Source: Bacillota bacterium
GTDB lineage: Bacteria > Bacillota > Clostridia > Acetivibrionales > DSM-1351
Reading direction: 5' to 3'
DNA length: 64,000 nt
Assembly (NCBI GenBank): GCA_023460955.1
Contig: JAEWOH010000074.1
Coordinates: forward strand, 1-64,000
The position numbers and the translations under genes were made by a program. Shown one piece after another: positions 33,850-41,662 of this stretch; the stretch's first letter is position 1; each line of letters starts with the position of its first letter. The notes under the pieces were generated by a model that saw only the letters and a list, made by a program, of their open reading frames with translations, had not been told where the DNA came from and made no database searches.

Positions 33850-34567
33850 CGGAACCTGGGACGGTTTTCTTACAGCAATACACCATACCTATTATGACCG
33901 AGAGATAGTAACTAACCTTGAATCAGCCTTAAGCTATCAGCAAAATCTGATTGACGATTATAAGGTAATTACTTTAAGTAAGGAAAAAGCGAAGTCGGTG
34001 GAACAGGCGATACTAAGGAAAATATCCTATGAAAGTCTTGAAAATATACAAAAATGCTTCTTTTCGGAGCTAGTAGGCCGCGAAATGTGGATTTTGAACT
34101 ACATTAAGCTTGGCTTCAAGATAGGTTCAAAAATTGATTATATGCTTGGTGATCAGGTAGTATTGAATGTTTTGATTCCCGCAAGGAAAGTTGGAATGGA
34201 ATGTCACAGGATGTTGGGGCTGCTTCGTTTTGAACTTCTTGAAAACAATATTTACTATGCTAAAATACAGCCCGACCATAATATTATTACTTTTATATCT
34301 CCCCACTTTAGAGAACGTTTTGCCGATCAAAACTGGATAATTCACGATATAAAAAGAAATTTGGCTTCTCTCTACAATACTAAAAGGATGCTTATTTCCT
34401 ATATGGATTTGTCCAATATACCTGAACTTCATTCAAACGAAGTAAAATTTCAGGATTTATGGAGAAACTACTATAAACATATTGCTATAAAGAATAGATA
34501 TAACCCTAAATTGCAGAAGAACTTTTTGCCAAAACGCTATTGGAAGAACCTTACTGAAAAACAATAG
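33833..34567 (+). CDS. DNA metabolism protein, TIGR03915 family (DUF4130)
   Basis: A 244-residue protein paired with the radical-SAM gene. The N-terminus VIYIYDGTWDGFLTAIHHTY is typical of the family, and the C-terminal half (about 85-240) is the DUF4130 domain with its ILNYIKLGFKIG and IISPHFRERFADQNWIIHD-like segments (FISPHFRERFADQNW). The start is GTG at 33833, inside the end of the upstream gene; a longer open frame upstream has no ribosome binding site. Overlap and order show translational coupling. The family is thought to act in DNA repair with the radical-SAM protein; the activity is unknown. Confidence 0.85.
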   Translation: MIYIYDGTWDGFLTAIHHTYYDREIVTNLESALSYQQNLIDDYKVITLSKEKAKSVEQAILRKISYESLENIQKCFFSELVGREMWILNYIKLGFKIGSKIDYMLGDQVVLNVLIPARKVGMECHRMLGLLRFELLENNIYYAKIQPDHNIITFISPHFRERFADQNWIIHDIKRNLASLYNTKRMLISYMDLSNIPELHSNEVKFQDLWRNYYKHIAIKNRYNPKLQKNFLPKRYWKNLTEKQ

Positions 34568-34626
34568 AGTAATTTCAGATTAAGAATTTCATCTAAAGAA
34601 TTCCAATTAACATTCCCGCTTAAAAG

Positions 34627-34654
34627 AAGCACCTGCAAATACTTGCAAGTGCTT
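34627..34654. terminator. Hairpin between the repair operon and murD
   Basis: A 12-bp stem with one non-Watson-Crick pair (34627-34638 with 34643-34654) is fully paired on the - strand if a G-U is allowed, and is followed there by CTTTTAAGC. It terminates murD and probably the convergent repair operon. Confidence 0.75.
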
Positions 34655-34656
34655 CA

Positions 34657-34689
34657 GCTAGACTCATGCTAGACTCATGCTAGACTCAT
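34657..34689. repeat. Three perfect copies of an 11-bp tandem repeat
   Basis: GCTAGACTCAT occurs at 34657-34667, 34668-34678 and 34679-34689 without a mismatch. It lies between the terminator and the murD stop codon. The length is not a multiple of three and nothing is encoded. Confidence 0.9.
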
Positions 34690-34741
34690 AAAATACTCTT
34701 AGGAACAAATATTCATATACATTAACGGTTAAGAACACAAT

Positions 34742-36139
34742 TTATTCCAGCTTCATTACCAGTTCTTTAAATACATTACCTCTTTGTTCAAAATTCTTGA
34801 ACATATCAAAACTTGTACTTGCAGGAGATAGTATAATACAATCACCTGGAACAGCTTCACTGTATGCTCTGGACACAATTTCCTCGTAGGTGTCACAATG
34901 AATAATTTTTACTTCGCTTTCAATATCTGTCTGATGCACATAATTGTTATATGCTTCCTCAATTCTCGGAGCTGTTGCGCCTATGAGCAACAATACCCTG
35001 ACTTTTTCGGCAATTATCTGTCCAATTGGATCATAGGGTATTCCTTTATCCTTTCCTCCAGCTATCAAAATAACTTTGTTTTTAAACGTGCTCAAAGCCG
35101 CTATGGTTCTGGAAGGACTGCTGTCTATTGAGCTATTGTAGAATTTAATTCCGTTTAACTCTCTTACAAGTTCTATTCTGTGTTCAACACCTGTAAAGCT
35201 TGTAGCAACCTTAGCTATAGTTTCAGGCTTAACAAACTCAATTGTTGCTGCGGTTGCAGCCATATAATTTTCAATATTGTGAACTCCGGGTATTACTATG
35301 TCGTTAACATCAACAATTTCAACTTCCTGATCAGATGTTTTAAAAGTAATTTTATTATTTTTTAAGATAACACCCTTTTCAAGTGCTGCAACTCTTGAGA
35401 AATATATACATTCTCCTTTTGCATCTGAGGAAAATGCTTTGGTTACATCATTGTCATGATTCAGCACAAGCTTATCACCACTTTGTTGGTATAATAAGAT
35501 ATTTTTCTTGGCATCTATATATTCCTGTAAGGACTTATGAACATCAAGATGATTTGGAGATATGTTTGTTATTACTGCAACAAATGGGCTCCTTTTTATA
35601 GTCATCAACTGAAAGCTGCTCAATTCCAGAACCACCTTGTCATTCTCCTCCACTTCATCAATTTTGCTCAAGAGCGGAGTTCCTATATTTCCTCCCAGCC
35701 AGCATTTATATCCTTCGGCAGTAAGGATTTTATAGATAAGTGTAGTAGTTGTAGTTTTACCATCACTTCCAGTGACAGCAAATACCTGTGCAGGGCACAA
35801 ATCAAGGAACACTTCCATTTCGGAAGTAAGCTTCGCACCATTATCCAGCGCTTCTACCAATTCAGGAATATCCGGTCTCATACCTGGTGTTCTGAATATC
35901 AGATCAAAACCCTTTAGTCTTGATAGGTAATCAATTCCAACACTATATTTAACCTTGAGCCCTTCAAGTTCTTTATAGGCATCTTTAAGATTTTCATTTG
36001 TATTCTTATCAAAAGCTGTAACGTCCACGCCCAGATTAACCAAATATTTAATCAAAGGAATATTGCTGATACCAATACCCAACACAGCCACCTTTTTGTC
36101 TCTAATGCTCAGCTTAAACTGTTCAAGCTTGCTATTCAT
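34742..36139 (-). CDS. murD: UDP-N-acetylmuramoylalanine--D-glutamate ligase
   Basis: A 465-residue cytosolic Mur ligase that adds D-glutamate to UDP-MurNAc-L-Ala in peptidoglycan synthesis. The N-terminal UDP-binding domain begins KVAVLGIGISNIPL. The central ATPase domain has VTGSDGKTTTTTLI (P-loop, near 123-136) and the ISPNHLDVH Mur signature. The C-terminal domain carries NSSIDSSPSRTIAAL and ILIAGGKDKGIPYD. The gene stands alone, outside a division/cell-wall cluster. It starts at an ATG with AAGGAGG 7 bases upstream. The length is normal, so this looks like the functional copy. Confidence 0.95.
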   Translation of the reverse strand: MNSKLEQFKLSIRDKKVAVLGIGISNIPLIKYLVNLGVDVTAFDKNTNENLKDAYKELEGLKVKYSVGIDYLSRLKGFDLIFRTPGMRPDIPELVEALDNGAKLTSEMEVFLDLCPAQVFAVTGSDGKTTTTTLIYKILTAEGYKCWLGGNIGTPLLSKIDEVEENDKVVLELSSFQLMTIKRSPFVAVITNISPNHLDVHKSLQEYIDAKKNILLYQQSGDKLVLNHDNDVTKAFSSDAKGECIYFSRVAALEKGVILKNNKITFKTSDQEVEIVDVNDIVIPGVHNIENYMAATAATIEFVKPETIAKVATSFTGVEHRIELVRELNGIKFYNSSIDSSPSRTIAALSTFKNKVILIAGGKDKGIPYDPIGQIIAEKVRVLLLIGATAPRIEEAYNNYVHQTDIESEVKIIHCDTYEEIVSRAYSEAVPGDCIILSPASTSFDMFKNFEQRGNVFKELVMKLE

Positions 36140-36170
36140 AAATTTCCTCCTTAAAAAATGAATTTTACTA

Positions 36171-36199
36171 TTGATTTAATAAAACATTTATAGTACAAT
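36171..36199 (+). promoter_or_regulatory. Promoter of the tRNA-Leu gene
   Basis: TTGATT (36171-36176), 17 bases, then TACAAT (36194-36199), which ends 21 bases before the mature tRNA 5' end. Confidence 0.65.
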
Positions 36200-36220
36200 A
36201 CATTATGCAGTTCGGTTCGC

Positions 36221-36307
36221 GCGGATATGGCGGAATTGGCAGACGCGCATGATTCAGGTTCATGTGAGAGAAATTTCATGCAGGTTCAACTCCTGTTATC
36301 CGCACCA
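36221..36307 (+). tRNA. tRNA-Leu(CAG)
   Basis: An 87-base tRNA with a long variable arm, as in leucine tRNAs. The acceptor arm GCGGATA pairs with TATCCGC, the discriminator A is followed by an encoded CCA (36305-36307), and the T loop GGTTCAACTCC is intact. The anticodon CAG at 36255-36257, flanked by the CATGA/TCATG stem, reads CUG leucine codons. It is a single tRNA gene with its own promoter and terminator. Confidence 0.97.
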
Positions 36308-36310
36308 AAA

Positions 36311-36339
36311 GAGTTTGAAGAACATTCAAACTCTTTTTT
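36311..36339 (+). terminator. Terminator after tRNA-Leu
   Basis: A 9-bp perfect stem (36311-36319 with 36325-36333) with a 5-nt loop is followed by T6. It also faces the convergent cheR gene. Confidence 0.9.
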
Positions 36340-36350
36340 ATTATATTTCT

Positions 36351-37136
36351 TTAAAAATTAAAGGTATCCTGATCCTTAACATAAAAAAATGTACGTAGAG
36401 ATTTAAAATTATATTTATTAGCCATTATTAACTGTTCTGTACTGCCTACAAACAGAATACCCTGTGAACTTAAAGACATATTAAACTTTTTATATATCTC
36501 GTTTTTTGCTTCTTCAGTAAAGTAAATAAGTACATTTCTGCAAACTATAAGATCCATTCCCGTTGGATACTGATCTCTTAGGAGATTAAACTGCTTAAAC
36601 TCAACGCAGTTTTTAACTTCATCTTTTATTTTAAAGCTGTCTCCCATTACATTAAAATACTTTTCTTTCATATCCTTCGGAAGGTTCTCAAGGCTCTTTG
36701 ATGTATATATTCCATTTTGTGCCTTTTCCAGCGCTCCCATATCAATATCAGTAGCAAGAATTTTGATAGAGTTCAGTGGAAGGAATTTATTAAGAACCAT
36801 TACCAGGGTATAAGGTTCGTCACCGGTTGAACAAGCAGAACTCCATATATTAATCTTTTTATTTTTTGTCAGCAGCAGCGGAAAGATTTCTTTTTCAAGT
36901 ACTGCCCACTGATCAGGATTTCTATAGAATTCTGATACATTAATTGTAAGGTAATTTATAAACTCCTTAAAAAGATCCTTATTGTCCTTTAAGGCTTGAA
37001 CATAATCCCTGTATGTATCAAAATTATTTTTCTTAATTAAAGCGTCTATCCTTCTCTTCATTTGCTTTTCTTTATAAAGAGTCAGATTAATTTTGGTCAG
37101 TTTAAAGATTTCCTCTTTAAAGCCCTCATAATCCAT
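36351..37136 (-). CDS. cheR: Chemotaxis protein methyltransferase CheR
   Basis: A 261-residue S-adenosylmethionine-dependent methyltransferase that methylates glutamates of chemoreceptors. The N-terminal all-helical domain (residues 1-75) includes YKEKQMKRRIDALIKK. The catalytic domain has WSSACSTGDEPYTLVMVL (SAM site, near 98-115), ILATDIDMGALEKA and the NLLRDQYPTGMDLIVCRNVLIYF segment. The domain layout and length are normal. No other chemotaxis gene is nearby, so it is an orphan cheR. The start ATG has AGGAGG (TAGGAGGATAA) upstream. Confidence 0.95.
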   Translation of the reverse strand: MDYEGFKEEIFKLTKINLTLYKEKQMKRRIDALIKKNNFDTYRDYVQALKDNKDLFKEFINYLTINVSEFYRNPDQWAVLEKEIFPLLLTKNKKINIWSSACSTGDEPYTLVMVLNKFLPLNSIKILATDIDMGALEKAQNGIYTSKSLENLPKDMKEKYFNVMGDSFKIKDEVKNCVEFKQFNLLRDQYPTGMDLIVCRNVLIYFTEEAKNEIYKKFNMSLSSQGILFVGSTEQLIMANKYNFKSLRTFFYVKDQDTFNF

Positions 37137-37257
37137 AATTTATCCTCCTAGTATATAGTATATTACAATTATGTAGAGATTAATGTTAATATCAAGAGTT
37201 ACAATACGCTTCTAGTTAATATTCATATTATAAAGTCGGATTTTCGAGATTTAAATA

Positions 37258-37283
37258 AAAGGATGTACCGAGGTACATCCTTT
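37258..37283 (-). terminator. Terminator after ispH-S1
   Basis: A GC-poor stem of about 12 bp (37258-37269 with 37272-37283) with a 2-nt centre is followed on the - strand by a T-rich run. Confidence 0.8.
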
Positions 37284-37300
37284 ATTGACTCTGATAATAA

Positions 37301-39328
37301 TTATTCGTTATTTGAATCCGTAAGGCTTTCACCAATTGTATTAGTCATTTCCTCTATATGCTCAGTAGGAACTTCCTCGCCGGGCTCAACAGCTGTTTCT
37401 TCCTTCTTTGCACCTACAGGATCAATAGGATTAACTTCTTTTATACTAAGGCTGATTTTTTTAGCTTCAATATCAAGTTCAGTTATTTTAGCTTCAACCA
37501 TCTGGCCAACCTTCAGTACATCACCTGGTTTCCCAAGTCTAACATTTGATATCTGTGAAATGTGTACCAGACCATCAAGTCCTTGTTCTATTTCAACAAA
37601 AGCTCCGAATGGTACAAGTCTAACTACCTTACCGGTAATAACATTTCCAACCTGGTATTTTTCAGCCGCTTTATTCCAAGGATTGTCAGCCTGCTTTTTG
37701 TAACCGAGTGAAATTCTCTTCTTATCTCTGTCAAATTCAAGAACAGATACTATTATTTCATCTCCAACCTTAACAACCTCTGAAGGGTGCTTTATCTTAT
37801 TCCAGGAAAGCTCTGAAAGATGAACAAGTCCATCTACTCCACCGATATCAACGAAAGCTCCAAAATCCATCAAACTCTTAACAACGCCCTTATAGGTCTT
37901 TCCAACTTCAATATTGCCCCAGATTTCAGTTGAAGCTGTTTCTTTGTTCTTTTCAATTAAAACTCTTGAAGAACCAACTACTTTTCTCTTCTGCCTGTTA
38001 ACTTCAATTATTTGAACCTGAAGTACCTGCTTTACAAATTCTGAAAGATCCTTAACAAATCTATCACTGATCTGTGATGCAGGGATAAATACCTTTACTC
38101 CGCTTGCTACACCTATAACGCCGCCATTTACTTTCTCAGTAACCTTTACTGTAACAGGTTTCTTTGTTTCAAGAGCATTTTCTATTATGTCCCAGCCCTT
38201 AACAGCATCAACCTTTGTCTTGCTTAATACAACGTTTCCTTCACCATCATTTACTCTTACAACAAAAACGTCAATCTCTTCTCCAACCTTAAGTGATTTT
38301 TCAGGATTAAAGTCAGGATCATTTGAAAATTCCTGCATTGGAATTATTCCGTCTGATTTGAAGCCCAGGTCAACAAATACTTCACTTTGGTTATATCCGA
38401 TAATTCTTCCTTTAGTAATCTGACCTGTAGTCAATGTTACAAGCGAGCTTTCAAATGCGTCCGCAAAGCTCATTTCAAAATCCTGTTTATCTAATTCACT
38501 CATTTTATGAATAACCTCCTTGATTACCCAGTCAGGTGTTGACGCCCCTGCAGTAATACCAATTTTTTTAATTTTTTTTATATCAACCGGTGGAATTTCA
38601 CTGGCTGTTTGTATTTTGTAAGTTCTTTCACAATTTTTTTTACAGATTTCATAAAGCTTATTTGTGTTGGAGCTGTTTTGGCCACCTATAACCAAAACCA
38701 TATCAACCTCTTTTGAAATCTTTTCTGCTTCAACTTGTCTTTTGTCAGTTGCATTACATATTGTATCAAATTTTAAAACATTTTCAAACCTTTTATTTAA
38801 ACTCTTTATAATTTTTTCCCATTTTTCTCTTATAAATGTAGTCTGAGCAACAACACAGATTTTTTTTTCAATTTCAGGGAGAGTATCAACCTGCTCCTCT
38901 GATTCAATAATATATGCCGAATTGTCACACCAGCCGTTTATTCCGATTATTTCCGGATGCTGCTTATCTCCAATTATTATTATCTGATAACCTTGATTAT
39001 ATTTCTCACTTACCAGCTTTTGAATCTTTTCCACATAAGGACAGGAGGCGTTTACAATACTAAGCCCTCTTTCCTTTAGTCTGTTAATAACCTCAGGCGC
39101 CACGCCATGTGCTCTTATTATAACTTTTGCCGGTCCTGCTACTTCAATGGGATCGTATATGGTCGTAACACCATGCTCAACCAATTTTTGAACTACCTGA
39201 TCGTTGTGAATAATAGGTCCCAAGGTATAAATTTTTTCACTTGATTCAGCAGCGAGGTCAAAAACGATTTTCACCGCATTATTAACCCCAAAGCAGAAAC
39301 CCGCTGTATTTGCAACAATTATTTCCAT
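37301..39328 (-). CDS. ispH: Bifunctional HMB-PP reductase / S1 RNA-binding protein
   Basis: A 675-residue fusion. Residues 1-285 are 4-hydroxy-3-methylbut-2-enyl diphosphate reductase, the last MEP-pathway step giving IPP and DMAPP: FCFGVNNAV (Cys12), IRAHGVAPE, NASCPYVEK (Cys96) and DTICNATDKRQ (third Cys) are the [4Fe-4S] ligands and active-site loops. Residues ~300-650 hold four S1 domains (for example GRIIGYNQSEVFVDLGF and GKVVRLVPFGAFVEI), resembling ribosomal protein S1. The C-terminal ~30 residues are acidic. This fusion is known in clostridia. It follows cmk by 11 bases on the same strand. The start ATG has AGGGGT upstream. Whether the S1 part acts on ribosomes is uncertain. Confidence 0.95.
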   Translation of the reverse strand: MEIIVANTAGFCFGVNNAVKIVFDLAAESSEKIYTLGPIIHNDQVVQKLVEHGVTTIYDPIEVAGPAKVIIRAHGVAPEVINRLKERGLSIVNASCPYVEKIQKLVSEKYNQGYQIIIIGDKQHPEIIGINGWCDNSAYIIESEEQVDTLPEIEKKICVVAQTTFIREKWEKIIKSLNKRFENVLKFDTICNATDKRQVEAEKISKEVDMVLVIGGQNSSNTNKLYEICKKNCERTYKIQTASEIPPVDIKKIKKIGITAGASTPDWVIKEVIHKMSELDKQDFEMSFADAFESSLVTLTTGQITKGRIIGYNQSEVFVDLGFKSDGIIPMQEFSNDPDFNPEKSLKVGEEIDVFVVRVNDGEGNVVLSKTKVDAVKGWDIIENALETKKPVTVKVTEKVNGGVIGVASGVKVFIPASQISDRFVKDLSEFVKQVLQVQIIEVNRQKRKVVGSSRVLIEKNKETASTEIWGNIEVGKTYKGVVKSLMDFGAFVDIGGVDGLVHLSELSWNKIKHPSEVVKVGDEIIVSVLEFDRDKKRISLGYKKQADNPWNKAAEKYQVGNVITGKVVRLVPFGAFVEIEQGLDGLVHISQISNVRLGKPGDVLKVGQMVEAKITELDIEAKKISLSIKEVNPIDPVGAKKEETAVEPGEEVPTEHIEEMTNTIGESLTDSNNE

Positions 39329-39339
39329 AAATTAAACCC

Positions 39340-40032
39340 CTATGTGTCAAACTCCTCAGCTCTTATATTGGCATAATTCTTATAAAAATATAAGATTTTT
39401 TCAACAACTTCATCAATTGTAAGTAGAGTAGAGTCTATTTCAATAGCGTCAGCAACTTTTACCAAAGGTGCAAAGGCTCTGGAGCTATCATTATTATCTC
39501 TGTAAATCATATCATCTCTAACAGCCTCAAAACTAACTGTTTGTCCTCTTCTAAGCAGTTCCTCGTATCTTCTTTTGGCCCTTTCATCTACAGAAGCCGT
39601 TAAAAATATTTTAAGTTCTGCATCAGGAAGAACATAAGAACCAATATCTCTTCCGTCCATAACCACATTGGTATCAGAAGCAATTTTTCGTTGCAAATCC
39701 ACCATTTTAAGTCTTACTTCTGGAAATACTGCTACATTTGACGCTCCTATAGAAACCTCATCAGTTCGTATGGCATCCGATACATCCTCACTGTCAAGAA
39801 AAATTCTTTGCTTATTATTCTCATGGGATATTGATATTTTTAAGGTATCCATCATTTCAGCAAGTTGATTATGGTCCTTTGTATCAATTCCGCTTCTTAT
39901 TGCTTTAAGTGCAACTGTTCTGTACATTGCGCCGGTATCCAGATAAATAAAACCCAAACTTGTCGAAACCTTCTTTGCTATTGTACTCTTACCGGCACCT
40001 GCAGGACCGTCTATTGCTATACTTCTTGGCAT
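39340..40032 (-). CDS. cmk: Cytidylate kinase
   Basis: A 230-residue cytosolic kinase that phosphorylates CMP and dCMP. The P-loop DGPAGAGKSTIAKK is at residues 7-20, the CMP-binding segment GFIYLDTGAMYRTVA near 28-42, VVMDGRDIGSYVLPDAELKIFLTAS near 132-156, and the lid RRYEELLRRGQ near 163. The length fits short-type CMP kinases. It lies in an operon-like row between aroH (21 bases upstream) and ispH-S1; cmk next to ispH/rpsA genes is a common arrangement. The start ATG has AAGGAG 6 bases upstream. Confidence 0.96.
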   Translation of the reverse strand: MPRSIAIDGPAGAGKSTIAKKVSTSLGFIYLDTGAMYRTVALKAIRSGIDTKDHNQLAEMMDTLKISISHENNKQRIFLDSEDVSDAIRTDEVSIGASNVAVFPEVRLKMVDLQRKIASDTNVVMDGRDIGSYVLPDAELKIFLTASVDERAKRRYEELLRRGQTVSFEAVRDDMIYRDNNDSSRAFAPLVKVADAIEIDSTLLTIDEVVEKILYFYKNYANIRAEEFDT

Positions 40033-40053
40033 ACTATCTCCTTTAAAAACAGT

Positions 40054-40419
40054 TTATTTGCACGACAAATCAGGCCTCAATATACTGGCACCTTTCAAAT
40101 ATACATGGACTAAATCGTGGTTTGTTTTATCGGTGTTAAATTGTAACAAAATCCGCACGCAGCTGCTAAGGCTTCCCGGAACAGCAATTTCATTTGTACA
40201 CATGAGTGGTACATCTATCAGGCCAATTTCCCTGGCTGCAACAGCAGGAAACACAGCATCCAAATCATTTGTCATTGTAAAGATGATACTGATCAGATCA
40301 TCTGTTTTTATTTCATTTCTTTCTAGTATTTCTAAAAGTAATTCCTTTGTACTGTCCAAAATCTCTTTTTTAGTATTTTCAGGAACAGTTATTGCCCCCC
40401 TGATTGCTCTTACAAGCAT
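40054..40419 (-). CDS. aroH: Chorismate mutase, AroH type
   Basis: A 121-residue trimeric chorismate mutase of the Bacillus AroH class, which turns chorismate into prephenate for Phe and Tyr synthesis. The sequence follows the family closely: VRAIRGAITVPENTKKEI at residues 3-20 (including the active-site Arg7), a SIIFTMTNDLDAVFPA segment around 44-59, ARE near 62, and VLLQFNTDKTNHDLVHVYLKGA at the C-terminus (Arg near 89 in SCVRILLQ). It lies directly upstream of cmk on the same strand. The start ATG has GGAGG 7 bases upstream. Confidence 0.95.
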   Translation of the reverse strand: MLVRAIRGAITVPENTKKEILDSTKELLLEILERNEIKTDDLISIIFTMTNDLDAVFPAVAAREIGLIDVPLMCTNEIAVPGSLSSCVRILLQFNTDKTNHDLVHVYLKGASILRPDLSCK

Positions 40420-40466
40420 TTCAAAACCTCCGGTTTTTTATAAAAAGTCTGTAGTATTTAATCCGG

Positions 40467-40880
40467 TTATACAACTCTATGCCCCAAACCTATTGCAACC
40501 TCATTCAGGTTTAGCAAGCCGATTCCAAAAAATACGGCAACACTTATATGATCTTTATACCTTGCAATCCCTATTTTTCCGCCAACATTTAATCCTATTG
40601 CCTTTGGCATTATCTGCGAGATTGCTTCTCTTGTGGCACCTGCAACCGCACCCTGCTCAGCATGGCTTTCTGAAATAACGCCTTCTCTCTTTGAGGACAC
40701 AACGGCACGTTCGACAATTTTCATTACAGAGGTTATAAACTCTCCGCCATAATCAACTGCAGCCGATTGAATTCCAATCTGACTGAATTCGGCCTGTAAT
40801 TTCTTCTCAGAGGTTCTGTCACCAGTTAATGCAATTTTTATTGCAGCACCCGCTATATCCTTGCTTCCAAACTCTGTCAT
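40467..40880 (-). CDS. hutP: HutP family RNA-binding protein
   Basis: A 137-residue protein matching HutP, which in Bacillus binds NAG-triplet RNA together with L-histidine and Mg2+ and prevents termination ahead of the histidine-use genes. The core segments are present: GAAIKIALTGDRTSEKKLQAEF, ESHAEQGAVAGATREAI (two His/Glu near the His-binding site) and the C-terminal HISVAVFFGIGLLNLNEVAIGLGHRV. The start was moved to the ATG at 40880 because GGAGG lies 5 bases before it. No hut enzymes are in the window, so its target here is unknown. A hairpin directly upstream of its ribosome binding site is noted separately. Confidence 0.88.
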   Translation of the reverse strand: MTEFGSKDIAGAAIKIALTGDRTSEKKLQAEFSQIGIQSAAVDYGGEFITSVMKIVERAVVSSKREGVISESHAEQGAVAGATREAISQIMPKAIGLNVGGKIGIARYKDHISVAVFFGIGLLNLNEVAIGLGHRVV

Positions 40881-40900
40881 ATAACCTCCTAAACCATGTA

Positions 40901-40932
40901 AAAAACCTATACAAATAATTATATAGGTTTTT
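40901..40932 (-). terminator. Terminator just upstream of hutP
   Basis: An 11-bp perfect stem (40901-40911 with 40922-40932) with a 10-nt loop is followed on the - strand by a T-rich run, 10 bases before the hutP Shine-Dalgarno. It ends the gene at 40972-41457 and may control hutP. Confidence 0.8.
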
Positions 40933-40971
40933 ATTTTATAAAACAATCTTTACTTTCAATCTGCCACTTAC

Positions 40972-41457
40972 CTAGTCTATCTGGATTTTAACCAGACGCT
41001 TTATATTACTTTGAATATTAGCAACTGCATTTGTACAATGACTATTTATATTTGTTGTAACGGATTCAACCTTTACAATATGTTCAACCAAGCTTTGACT
41101 ACCATCAATTTCTACAACGTCCCCATCTTTAACACTTATTGTCATTTCATTACTGTCAAATTGAGCAACATTGTCACCATTAACAAGTATGCGAACAGTT
41201 GGGTCAGGCTCCTCACCAATCATTTCGAGAGTTATCTGACCTTGGTCGTAAAGGTATTCATCACCATTCAGAGGCATTCCAATGCTCTTATCGGATATAT
41301 GCAAAATATTTCTCAAAGAAGGTACAACTAAAACAACCTGAACTAGAATAAGTACTACAAAACAAAGTATACAGGTGCTGAACAATATATTTTCAAATAA
41401 AGTATTCTTATCAGGATTGTCAGAGTCATTTTTAAATTTAAAAACTTTTATCTTCAT
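40972..41457 (-). CDS. Membrane-anchored protein of unknown function
   Basis: A 161-residue protein. Residues 1-25 are polar and charged (KVFKFKNDSDNPDKNT), one strong membrane helix covers about 26-50, and the remaining ~110 residues are predicted outside the membrane. That part has a beta-rich segment with DPTVRILVNGDNVAQFDSNE (a possible Ig-like or stalk-type fold) and ends with a His/Asn-containing VTTNINSHCTNAVANIQSN region. I do not recognise the family. It lies directly before hutP on the same strand, separated by a hairpin. The start ATG has GGGAG 5 bases upstream. Confidence 0.7.
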   Translation of the reverse strand: MKIKVFKFKNDSDNPDKNTLFENILFSTCILCFVVLILVQVVLVVPSLRNILHISDKSIGMPLNGDEYLYDQGQITLEMIGEEPDPTVRILVNGDNVAQFDSNEMTISVKDGDVVEIDGSQSLVEHIVKVESVTTNINSHCTNAVANIQSNIKRLVKIQID

Positions 41458-41662
41458 ACATTTCTCCCATCAAGCACTGTAAAAGTTAAATCTACCAAGT
41501 AAATAACAAATAAACCTACATAATTATTTATTGATAATATGCTCAATTTTGATGTGAAATAGTCATCATTTCCTGAGAGTAATGTATCTTTACATCTATT
41601 AATAATTTTATATAAAAGTTATGCTCTGACTTTCACCGAATGCTACCTTCCTGTAATGGTTA

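Noticed and set aside
36351..37136. Chemotaxis operon
   Set aside because: cheR stands alone here; the neighbours are a tRNA and ispH-S1.
37301..39328. Two separate genes fused by a sequencing error
   Set aside because: The frame is continuous and IspH-S1 fusions are typical of clostridia.
40058..40678. 206-residue + strand ORF across aroH and hutP
   Set aside because: Runs antisense over two well-supported genes.
40467..40880. Histidine-use (hut) operon
   Set aside because: Only the HutP-like gene is present; no hutH/U/I/G in the window.
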